34,970 bases of DNA from JAJTHJ01 sp046316025. Lineage in GTDB: Bacteria > Pseudomonadota > Gammaproteobacteria > Burkholderiales > Burkholderiaceae_F. The stretch covers positions 1 through 34,970 of the forward strand of contig JBKCXU010000106.1 in NCBI GenBank assembly GCA_046316025.1, in the 5' to 3' direction. The first letter of the stretch is position 1. The number at the start of each line of letters is the position of its first letter. The notes beneath the pieces are model-generated. The model worked only from the letters and a program-made list of their open reading frames with translations, ran no database searches and was not told the DNA's origin. Positions 1 to 12,000 of this stretch are shown one piece after another. Position numbers and translations under genes: made by a program.

Positions 1-3000
1 CAGAACGGCGCCGCCGTAGAGGAAGCGGTTGCTGGCCAGACTGATGAGGTCGTCGCCGGCTCCACCCATGAAGACTTCGAGGCCGGCGCCGCGCGCGGCG
101 GCTTGGGCGGCTGTGCTGCCGCTGACACCGTCGTCGAGCAGGAAGATGTCGTTGCCCGCACCCCCTTGCAGGGTGTCGAGGCCGGGGCCGCCGTCGAACT
201 GATCCAGCGAGCGGACGCTGCCGCTCAGGCGCGCGCTCTGACGGCTGTCGGCGTTGTACGCGACGTAGCTTTCGACCCAGACGCCGTCGGCAGAGGTCTG
301 CAACTGATCGTCGCCGGCCCCGCCGCTGACGATGTCTTCGCCAGCACCGCCAGCAAGCACGTCGTCGCCGGCACCGCCGTACACGCTGTCGTTGCCGCCT
401 CCGCCGTCGATGAGGTCGTCGCCGTCGCCGCCATCCAGCAGGTTGTTGCCGATGCCGCCCACAATGGTGTCGATGCCGCTGCTGCCCGTCAGGCTGTCGT
501 TGCCGTCGCCGCCCATCAGAGTGTCGTTGCGGCCCCGCACCGTGATGGCCAGGGTGGCGGTGGCGCTCAGGGCGCCGTCGCTGACGCGGTAGGTGAAGGC
601 GTCGGTGAGAGCGTCGCCATCGTTCAGGGCCTGCACTGCCGGAGCACTGTTGTCCGGCTGGTAGGTATAGCTGCCGTCAGCCAGAAGCAGCAGGTTGCCG
701 TAGGCGCCGGTAAGCAGGGTGCCGGCTGTCGCCGTGCTACTGCCGCTGGCAAAGTCCAGCACCGTCAGCGTGCTGCCTTCCGGATCGCTGTCGTTAGTGA
801 CGACATTGCCGGTAGCACTAACCTGCACGTCTTCGGTGACCGTGGCCGCATCGGCCTGCGCCGCCGGTGCATCGTTGACAGGATTGACCACCAGGGTCAC
901 CACTCCGAAGCCCGAGGCGAAGACATTCTTGCTGTCGCGCAGGCGATAGCGGAAGCTGTCGGTGCCGTTGTAGTCAGCCGCCGGCGTGTAGCTGAAGCTG
1001 CCGTCGGGATCGAGCGTCAGCTCGCCGTGGCTGGGCCGCGTATCGACGACGGCGGTCAGGGCATCGCCGTCGACGTCGCTGTCGTTGCCCAGCACTCCGG
1101 GCAGCGCCACCGTCAGCGTGGCATCCTCGTTCAGCGTGTAGCTATCAGCGACCACGACCGGTGGATCGTTAACCGGTGTGAGCGTTACGGTCGCGGTGGC
1201 CGTGGCGCTGCCTCCCTGGCCATCGCTCACGCGATAGACGAAGCGGTCGGCGCCGTTGGCGTTGGCGTTGGGCGTGTAGCTGAAGCTGCCGTTCGGATCG
1301 AGCGTCAGGCTGCCCTTGGCCGGGCCGCTGACGACGCTGGCCGTCAACATATCGCCGTCGACGTCGCTGTCGTTGCCGAGCACGGCGCCGGTGAACGCCA
1401 GATCCTCGGTTCCGGTGAAGCTGTCCGCCACCGCAGCCGGCGCATCGTTGGCGCCGTTGATGATCACGGTCAGGCTGCTCACCGAAACGTCGGTGCCGTC
1501 AGACACGGTGTAGGCGAACAGCTCGGCCAGCGTCTGGCCGGTGCGCAAGGCGTTGACGGTGGCGTTGCCGTTGTTCACCGCATAGCTGTAACTGCCGTCG
1601 GCCGCCAGGGTCAGCGTGCCGTAGGCGCCGGCCAGCGCGCTGCCTGCGGCGCCATTCGTTGCGCCGAAACCCACGCCGACCACAGTCGCCGTCTCGCCGG
1701 CTTCGAGCTCGATGTCGTTGGCGAGCACGTTGCCGGCGGCATCGCTGCCAGCCACCGTGCCCTGCTCGGTCGCAGTGCCCGTATCGACCAGCGCCAGCAC
1801 CTTGACGTTGCCGCTGGTGCCGACTTCGAAAAGGCGATCGTCGGACGTGCCGGCCACGCCGTCGGCGCCCAGGAAGCGCAGCGACTCGATCTGCGTCAGC
1901 GTATCGGTGACCCCGCCGGTGGCCAGCAGCACTGCGTTGCCCTGCTGGCTCACGCTCCAGTCGCCATAGACGTCGTCCAGCCGGGCCTCGTCGGCGCCGG
2001 CCGCACCGTCGAAGCCGTTGGCCCCGGCGTTGCCGATGAAGGTATCGTTGCCGGCACCGCCGGTGACGTTGGCGATGCCTTGCAGCAGGTCGTTGCTGTA
2101 GACGTTGCCGCCGGCATCGCGCGCCAGCACCAGGCCGAGCGGCGTATCCAGCGCCAGCGAGCGGCCGTTGAGCAGGCCGATGAGGGTGGGCGTCAACTCA
2201 CCGCGGGCGTTGCGGTCGAGTGCCCGCAGGTCGACCAGCAGCGAATCGCTCGCGCCGACCGACGGATAGGTGACCGTGTTGCTGCCCGCGCCGCCCAGGA
2301 TCAGGTCGTCGCCGCCGGCGTTGCCGGCGACGATCACGTCGTTGCCGTCGCCGCCATCGACGATGTCGTTGCCATCGCCGAGCTCGACCACGTCGTCGCC
2401 GCCGCCGGCGTCGATGACGTCGTTGCCGGCGCCGGCGGCGATCGAGTCGGTGCCGCTGCCGGAGGTGATCACCGCGTCGGCACTGCCGCCGACGATGATG
2501 CTGTTGTCGCCGTCACCGGCGTTGAGCGTGACCGTACCGCCGCTGGTCTGCTCGACCGTGAGCACGTCGTTGCCGCCGCCGGTATTGATGAGCACGTCGT
2601 CGGTGCCACCGGTGGCGATGGTCAGTTCGAGATCGTCGGTGCTGCCGGCAAGGTCGATCGTCGGCGCCGCGGCGAACAGCCAGGCATCACCCCGTAACTG
2701 CGCGGCAAGCGCAGCCGTGACATCGGCAAAACCGCCGCCGCCGATCAGCAGATAGCGGCCGCCCGCGTGGCGGATGAAGTCGATGCCGGTCAGCGTGTCG
2801 GTGTCACCGTCGGCGACCTGGACCGTCCAGCCCACATTGCCGCCGTTGTTGAAATCGGCGATCTGACTCGCGAACACGCCGCTCGCGTAGACCGCTGTGT
2901 CGGTGCCCGCGTTGCCGCCATCGAGCACGTCACTGCCGCCGCCACCGGTGAGCAGATCGCTGCCGGCGCTGCCGGCCAGCGTGTCGCCGAAGGACGTGCC

Positions 3001-6000
3001 GGTGATCGCGGCATATTCGATGTTCATCAGGGTGTCGGTCGCGCCGAACTCATCGCCCGCGGCCACCACCATGTTGATGCCGATCGCGGCGTTGGCTGCG
3101 AACGTGACGCCGGCCGTCGCGCCCGTGAGATCGAAGCGATAGACGATGCCGTCGGTGCCGGAAGCGGCATTGATCTGGTCGGCGCCGGCGCCACCGCGCA
3201 GCAGATCGTCGAGGCCGCCGCTTTGCAAGTTGTCGTTGCCGGCGCCGCCGTCCAGCACCGCGCTCAGGCCGTCAACACGGATGTCATCCGCTCCTGCGGA
3301 GCCGATAACCTCGATGCGCTCCACACCGGTCAGGCTGTCGACGCTCACGCCCAGGTGGTTCACCGAGTCGGCCGAAGCATTGAGCGAGACGCTGCCCGCG
3401 CGCGACGAATAGTCGTAGACGACGGTGTCGGTGCCGTTACCGCCCTCGATCGCATCGCTGCCGTCGTTGCCGGCGCCACCGCCCAGGATGCGATCGTTGC
3501 CCGCGCCAGCCTGAATGACGTCATTGCCGGCATTGCCGGTGAGCGTGTCATCGCCACCCAAACCCAGAAGCGTATCGATGCCGCCACCGCCCGTGAGCAC
3601 GTCCGCCGCAGCGGAGCCGGTGAGCGTGTCGTCGCGGCCGTTGACCGTCACCGTCAGGGTGGCTGTCGCGGCGAGCACGCCGTCGCTCACGCGGTAGGTG
3701 AACACGTCGGACACCGTATCGCCGGTGTTCAGATCGTTGACCGCCGCGCGGGCGTTGTCGAGCTGATAGCTATAGCTGCCGTCGGCCTGCAGGTTGAGCG
3801 TGCCGTACTGCCCGGCGCCGGCCGACAGCAGCGTGGCGGTAAGCGCCGTACCGTCGATGTCGCTGTCGTTGGTGAGCACGCTGCCGGTGGCCGCGGCCGT
3901 CAGGTCTTCGGTCACGCTGGCCGCATCGTTGGCGGCCAGCGGCACGTCGTTGACCGCGGCGATGCTCAACTGCGCCGTTGCGGTGGTGCTGCCGCCCTGC
4001 CCGTCGCTCACGCGATAGGTGAAACTGTCTGCGCCATTGAAATTCGCGTTCGGCGTGTAGCTGAAACTGCCGTCGCTGTTGAGCACCACGGTGCCGTGCG
4101 CAGCGCCAGTGACGAGAGCCGCGGTCAGGCTGCCGCCGTCCACGTCGCTGTCATTGGCCAGCACGCCGGCCGCCGCGGCGACTGTCAGCCCGTCGTCCTC
4201 GCTGAGGCTGTAGTTATCGCCGAGCGCCGTCGGCGCATCGTTGACCGCGGCCACGCTCAACTGCACGGTGGCCGTGGCACTGCCACCTTGCCCGTCGCTC
4301 GCGCGGTAGACGAAGCTGTCCGCACCGAAGAAATCGGTATCCGGGGTGTAACTGAAGCTGCCGTTGCCGTTGAGCACGAGACTGCCATGCACAACATCGG
4401 TGACGAGACTCGCGGTCAGAACAGCGCCCACGTCGGCATCGCTGTCGTTGGCGAGCACGTTGCCGGTGAGAAGCGTGTCTTCGCCGCCGCTCGCGGCGTC
4501 GTCGATCGCGAACGGGGCATCGTTGACCGGCGTCACCGTCAGGCTGGCAGTCGCCGTGACGCTGCCGCCCTGGCCGTCGCTCACACTGAAGACGAAGCTG
4601 TCGGTGCCGTTGTAGTTCGCGTCCGGGCTGTAGTTGAAGCTGCCATCGCTGCCGAACGTCAGGCTGCCATGAGCCGCCTGCGTCAGCAGCGTCGCGGTGA
4701 GCGGGTCGTTTTGCGGGTCGGTCGCGGCCAGCAGGACGTTCCCGACCAGCACCGTGTCTTCCACGCCGGTGAAGCTGTAGTCGGGCACGACGGGCGGCGC
4801 GTTCAGCGGCGCCGCCAGATCGCCGTCGGCGAAGCGCAGCGTCTCGATGCCCACCAGCAGGTCGGTGCCGTCGTTGTAGTCGGCGGCGTCGAGGTCCACC
4901 ACTTGCACGGTGCCGCCAGCCAGCAAGACCACGCTGTAGCCTGGCTGGGCCCCGCTGAAGCCGGCCACGTCGGCGCCGGCGCGGCCAGTGATTCGGTCAT
5001 TGCCGCCCTGGCCATAGAACGTGTTTGCACCGTCGTTGCCGAACAGACTGTCGTCGAACTCGGAAGCGCTGAGGTTTTCGATCGACACCAGCGTATCGGC
5101 ACCGGCCGCACCGCTGGCCGTACCGGCCGCCAGATCGACGGTCACGCCACCCGCCGCGGCATCGTAGCCGGCCAGGTCGTTGCCGGCACCGCCGTCGATC
5201 ATGTCGTCACCGTCGCCGCCGTCGAGGTAGGCGTCGTCACCGTCGCCGCCGTAGACACTGTCGTTGCCGCCGTTGGCTGCGATCTGATCCCCGCCTGCGG
5301 AGCCGGTCAGCGTATCGGCCAGCGCGCTGCCGGTCAGCACTACGCTCTCGATCCCGACCAGGACATCGGTGCCGCCGCGTTCGTCGGTCAGGGTGACCGT
5401 ATCGGCCATCCCCACCGCCGCCGCGCTGAACACGACGCCCGCCGTCAGGCTCAGTTGATCGAAGCGATAGGACACGACGTCGGCACCGGTACCGCCATCG
5501 AGCAGATCATTGCCGGCGTCGCCGCGCAGGTTGTCGTTCCCGTCGCCACCGAACAGACTGTCGTCGCCGGCATTGCCACGCAGCACATCGTTGCCGACCT
5601 CGCCGTACAGCGTGTCGGAGAGGTCGCCTGCACCGGAGACGCCGCTGTTGCTGCTGAAGCCGCCGAGGAAGTCGTTGCCGTCGCCGCCGTAGAGGGTGTC
5701 GGCCCCGGCGCCGCCCGACAGGTAGCCGGTCACCTGGCCGTCGTCGCCGGCGCCGCCGTAGATCAGGTCGTCGCCATCGCCGCCCCAGACCGAATCGATG
5801 CCGTCACCGCCGGTCAACGTGTCGGCACCGCCGTTGCCGTTGATCGTGTCGTCGCCGGCAAGACCATCGATCGTGTCGCGGCCGCCGCCACCGTTGAGCA
5901 GATCATTGCCGGGGGTGCCGGTCAGCACCTGCGGTGCGTTCAAATTGAGGTTCGCACCGAAACTGTTATTGAAAACGTTGAGGTCCGCAGCCAGCACGGT

Positions 6001-9000
6001 GCCGACAAGGTCGATCTCCAGATCGGCACCCGCGTTGCCGTCAACCCCGACATACAGCCGGGTAACACCGCCCTGCGCAGCCCCCAGCGTCCACTGCCCG
6101 GCGAGCAATGCGCCCGGCGTTGCAGCGCTGGCGCTCGTCGCCAGCGCGAAACTGCTGCTGTTGCGGAAGAACACGAGGTTGTCACCGGCGCCCAGGTCAG
6201 TGATCCGGTCCACGCCGTTGGCAACGGCCAGGTCGTAGACGAAGCTGTCGCTGCCGCCGTTGCCGGTCAGGGTGTCGCTGCCGCCGTTGCCGACGATCCA
6301 GTTGCGCAGGCCGTTGCCGACGATCACGTCGGCAACATTACCGCCGAAGAGGTGCAGTTCTTCGATCGAGATCAGCGTGTCGGTGCCACCGAACAAGTCA
6401 AGCTGCGTTCCACTATCGCTCGCGACAAAGTTAAACCCGAGGAACCAGCCGGAGAAGTTGTAACTCGCGATGTCATAACCGTCACCGCCGTCGACAACAT
6501 CGTTATCCCCCTCACCAACGCCGCCGACGATCAGATAGTCGTTGCCTGCGCCGCCAAGCAGCGTATCGCTGCCCGATCCGCCGCTCACGAAGTCGTTGCC
6601 CTCGCCGCCACTGAGCGTGTCATTGCCGCCACTGCCGTTGATCTGGTCGTCGCCACCCAGACCGTCGTAGGTATCGCGGCCCTGGCCGCCGCTATAGGTG
6701 TCGTTGCCGGCGCTGCCGGTTTCGTTGCGCGGCGCCGCATAAAAGAGGTCGGCATTGGTGCCGAAGTTGAGCACCCTGAAGTCCTCGGCGTTGAAGCTGC
6801 CGACGAGGTCGATCTGCAGATCGGCTCCGGGATTGCTGTCGGTACCGAGGGAAAAGCGCGTCACGCCGTTGCTCGGCGCGCTCAGCGTCCATTGGCCATC
6901 GAGCAGGGCTGCGCCGCTGGCACTCGGTGTCAACGCCAAGGCGAACGACGGCTGCACACCGGAGCGGGAAAAAGACAAACCGTCGCCGTCCGACAGATCG
7001 GTGATCCGGTCAGTACCCAGCGCCGCGGTGTTCAGGTTGTAGCTGAAGATGTCCTGACCACCGCCGCCGGTCAAGCTGTCGTCACCGCCGTTGCCGACGA
7101 TCAGGTTGCGCAGGTTGTTGCCGACGAAGACATCGGCGGCACTGCCGCCGTAGAACTGCAAATCCTCGATGCCGGTCAGCGTATCGGTGCCGCCGAGCGA
7201 ATCGATCTGGATACCGTCTTCGGCGGCCACGAAGGTAACCGGCGTGGTGCGGCTGAAGTACGAATAAGCGACGGTGTCGGAGCCCGTGCCACCGTCGATC
7301 ACATCGCTGCCGCGGTTGGAGTCGCCTCCCGCGAGCAGATAGTCGTCGCCGGCGCCACCGAGCAGGCTGTCATTGCCCGGGCCGCCGTCCAGGTTGTCGC
7401 TGCCATCGCCGCCGTCGAGCAGATCGTCGCCGCCGTCGCCGACCAGCGTGTCGTTGCCGCCATTGCCGAAGAGCACATCGTCACCGCCGCCGCCGACATA
7501 GGAGTCCGTGCCCGCGCCGCCCTGGAAGGTCTGGCCCTCGGCCGGCCCGGCCACAAGCCTCAGGCCGCCGATGCCGCCGCCGTTTTCAACGGCGAAGCTC
7601 GATACACCGTAGTTGCCCTCCAGCGCGATAGTGACCGCGCCGCCAGGCCCGCCCACGCGCAAAGGCGTGACGCCGCCGCTGGCATCACCAACGCGCACCT
7701 CGCCCAGCGCCAGACCGGTGGCGTCGTTGCCGCTGCTGATGGTGGTCAGCGCGAAGGTCGTGGGCACGGCCCGCGTGAAGGTCAGCAGGTCGCCCGCCTG
7801 CGCATCGGTGAGGGTGTCGACACCGGGCGGCGCGTCCAGGAAGAACAGGAAGCTGTCGTTGCCGGCGCCGCCGGTCAGCCGGTCGTTGCCGCCGTTGCCG
7901 CTCAGTTGATCGTTGCCGGCCGAGCCGGTCAGCGTGTCGGCAAGGCTGCTGCCGGTGAGGACCGCGTACTCGACGCTGACCAGCGTGTCGGTGCCGCCGC
8001 GGCCGTCCGCGAGCGCCACGGTTGCTGCCGGATTGATCGCTGCCGCACTGAAAGTCACGCCCGCCGTGAGGCCCAGCTCGTCGAAGCGATACGCCGCACC
8101 ATCCACGCCGGTGCCGCCATCGATCAGGTCGTTGCCCGCATCGCCACGCAGGTTGTCGTTGCCATCTCCGCCCAGCAGCGTGTCGGCACCCGAGTTGCTG
8201 CGCAGCACGTCGTTGCCGCCGCCGCCTTCGAGGGTGTCTGCACCGTCGATGTTGCCCGGGTCTTCCCCTTCGCCAAAGCCGGTCAGCCCCGACAGGAAGT
8301 CGTTGCCGTCCTCGCCGCGGATGATGTCCGCACCGGCACCGCCGATGATGGTGTCGTCGCCACTCTCGCCGCGCAGGTTGAAGTCGTCGCCCGTACCACC
8401 GACGATCAGGTCGTTGCCGCCGCCGCCTGCGATCTGGTCGCCGCCGGCCGAACCCGTGATCGAGTCCGCCAGGCTGCTGCCGGTGACGATCACGTACTCC
8501 ACGCTCATCAGCGTATCGGTGCCGCCACGCTCGTCCACCTGCGTGACCGTCGCCTGCGTGCCCACCGCAGAGAAGCTGCGCGTCACGCCCGCGCTCAGGC
8601 CGAGTTCATCGAAGCGGTAGCCCGCGCCATCCACGCCGGCGCCGCCGTCGATCAGGTCGTTGCCTTCGTCGCCGCGCAGATTGTCGTTGCCCTCGCCGCC
8701 AAACAGACTGTCGTCGCCGGCGTTGCCGCGCACGATGTCGTCGCCACCTTCGCCGTACAGCGTGTCGTCCAAGTCGCCCGTGCCGGAGACGCCGCTGTTG
8801 AACTCAAAGCCCTGCACAAAGTCGGCACCTTCGCCGCCGTAGATGGTGTCGGCTCCGGCACCGCCCGACAGGTACGCATTCGGGCTGAAGGCACCGTCGT
8901 CGCCGGCCCCGCCATAGAGCACGTCGTTGCCCGCACCACCGAAGACACCGTCGTCGCCTTCGCCGCCCAGCAGCGTGTCGTTGCCGCCACCGCCATCGAG

Positions 9001-12000
9001 CGTGTCGTTGCCGGCCGCGCCATCGATGTGGTCGCTGCCGCCTTGACCGGCGATCGAGTTGATTCCGCCATCACCAATGAGCGTATCGGCAAAGTCGCGG
9101 CTGCCGCGCACCTGCTCGATGTTCGCGAGCGTGTCGGTGCCACCGTAGCCGTCCAGCGCGACGCCACTGGCAAGATTGACGCTCACTCCCGCCTTGGAGG
9201 CGTTGTAGTCCACGCGGTCGATGCCGCCAAGGCCGTCGATGCGGTCGTTGCCCTCGCGCCCCTCGAAGGACTCGAATACGCCACTGTCGCTGCCGGTGAG
9301 CGAGTCGTCGTACGCCGAACCGCGAACGCCTTCGATGTTCAGCAGCGCGTCGGTGCCGCCCTGCCCATCGACCGCCCACCCGGTGCCACCGCCACCCAGC
9401 ACGACCGTGACCCCGCTGGTCGCGTTGGTGTAGTCCGCACGGTCGTAACCGGTGCCGCCGTCGATCCAGTCGTTGCCGCCCTGACCTTGGAAGATCTCCA
9501 GCCCGTCGCTGCTGCCCGTGCCATTGGCCGCGTTGCCGCCGAGCAGCGTGTCGTTGAACGCCGAGCCGCGCACACCCTCGATGTTGGTGAGCGTGTCGGT
9601 GCCGCCCTGCCCGTCGTAGGCAATGCCGGGGGCCAGGTTGACGGTGACCGCGCCCGGCGCGTTGTCATAGCGCGCCAGATCGATCCCGCCGCGACCGTCG
9701 ATGCTGTCGTTGCCCGCGCCGCCTTCGAACTGCTCGGTGAGCGTGCTGTCCGAGCCGCGCAGCACGTCGGCAAGGTTGCCGCCGCGCACCTGGTTGATGT
9801 TGATCAGCCGGTCGTTGCCGCCGCCACCGCTGGCGGTGCCGGCCGCCAGATCGACGGTGACCGCCGAACCCGTGCCGGTGTAGCGCACGCGGTTGTTGTT
9901 CTCCTGGTTCAGCGTGTCGCTGATCGCGCCACCATCGATGGTGTCGTCGCCGACGCCACCGTCGAACTGCTCAAGCCACAGTGCCGCGCTGCCAGTGAGC
10001 GTATCCGCCAGCCCCGAACCCGCTACCCAGTTGACGTTGATCAGGGTATCGGTGCCGCCTTGACCGTCGACCGCGGTACCGACAGCCAGATTAACCGTCA
10101 CCGCCGCAGTCGAATTGAGATAGCCGACCGTGTTTTGGTCGGTGTAGTTGATGCGATCCAGAATCGCGCCGCCATCGAGGATGTCGTCGCCCGCGGACCC
10201 AAGAAAGGAGTCGCTTCCGGCACCGCCGTAAACGGTGTCGTCGCCGCCACCGCCATCGATACTGTCGTCGCCAGCGCCGCCGAAAATCAGGTCGTTGCCG
10301 TCCATACCGCCAAGCAAGTCGCCGCCAACCGAGCCGGTGAGCGTGTCCGCCAGACTGGATCCGGTCAAGAATACGCTCTCGATGCTCACCAACGTGTCGG
10401 TGCCACCGCGCTCGTCGATCAATACAACCGTCGCATTTGCACCGCCCACCGCAGAGGCGTCGTAAACCACGCCTTGAGTCACCGACACTTCGTCGAACCG
10501 ATAGCTCACCAAGTCGATGCCCGCGCCGCCGTCCATCAGGTCGTTGCCTTCGTCGGCCCGCAGATTGTCGTTTCCGTCGCCACCAAACAGGCTGTCGTCG
10601 CCGGCGTTGCCGCGCAGCGTGTCGTTGCCCGCTTCGCCGTACAGCGTGTCGGCCAAGTCACCCACGCCGGACACGCCGCTCGTGAACTCGAAACCCTGAA
10701 GGTAGTCGCTGCCGTCGCCGCCGTAGATCGTGTCGGCTCCAGCACCGCCCGACAGGTACGCATTCGGGCTGAAGGCACCGTCGTCGCCGGCCCCGCCATA
10801 GAGCACGTCGTTGCCGGCGCCACCGTAAACACCGTCATCGCCCTCGCCGCCAAACAGCGTGTCGTTATCGCCGCCGCCGTTGATCGTGTCGTTGCCCGCC
10901 AACCCGTTGATGATGTCCGCCGCCGAAGTGCCGTTGATGACATCGGCCCCAGTGGTGCCAAATTGCGTGGCGTCCGCGCCGGCCAGAATCGCGCCGGTGG
11001 TGCCGTTGACGACGACACCGTTTTGCACCACCAGTTCACCGGCGGTGACACTGCCGTCGATGTCGAACTGGATATCGGCCCCCAGCGACGCGTTGGTGCC
11101 GATATAGATCCGCGTGTACCCGCCACTGGGCGTGCCGACCATCACCTGGCCGGCACGCAGTCCCGTCGGGTCGTCGCCCGACAGGATGGTCGTCTGCAGG
11201 CCGAACGCGCCCACTCCTGGGGTGCCGTTGAAGAAGAACACGCCGCCGCCGCTTGCCGCGGACTGATCGAAGCGATCAACCCCCTGATCGAGTGCGATGT
11301 CGTACGCGAAGGAGTTATCGCCCGCACCGCCGTATAAGGTGTCGTTGCCGGCGCCGCCGAACAGTGTGTCGTTACCGTCGCCGCCGAAGTAGGTGTCGTT
11401 GCCGCCGCCGTCGTAGAACAGGTTGTCTAGCGCGTTACCGCTGGCCACGTCGTTAGACCCGTCGGGCGTGCGTACGCCTTCGAAGTTGGCCAGAACGTCG
11501 TTGCCGTCGCCGCCGCTGGCGGTGTTGTTGGCCAGATCGACCGTCACCGCGCCGCCGGCGAAGCGATAGTCGGCGATGTCTACGCCCGCGCCGCCATCCA
11601 GCGAGTCGTTGCCGGCGCGGCCGCGCAGGAAGTTGTTACCGGCATCGCCGGTCAAGGTGTCGTCGTGGGCCGAGCCGTACAGGTTCTCGACACCGGTAAA
11701 GCGGTCGTTGCCACCACCACCCGTGGCGGTGCCGGCGGCCAGACTGGCCACCACCGCCGCGGTCGCGCCCTGCGTGTCGAACGTATCGCTGCCCGCGCCA
11801 CCGTCGAAGCTGTCGTCGCCGCCCAGGCCGCGGAAGAAGTCCGACCCGCTGCCGCCAAAGTAGGTGTCGTTCAGGCCGGTGCCGAACACCGCCTCGACCG
11901 AAACCAGCGTGTCGGTGTCGCCGCCGACCATCACGGTGCCGGCGTTGTTGTTCAGCGTGGCCACGAGGCCAACAGTCGCGTCGTCGTAGAGCGCGTAGTC

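Noticed and set aside
2767..11337. A plus-strand open frame of 2,856 codons (and another of 864 codons at 103-2697)
   Set aside because: These are exact antisense shadows of the RTX gene. Stops on this strand would need TTA, CTA or TCA codons in the sense frame, which the strong GC bias nearly excludes. The translation is low-complexity Ala/Val/Arg/Gln and has no family motifs, while the minus strand encodes clear RTX, cadherin-like and delta-60 motifs.
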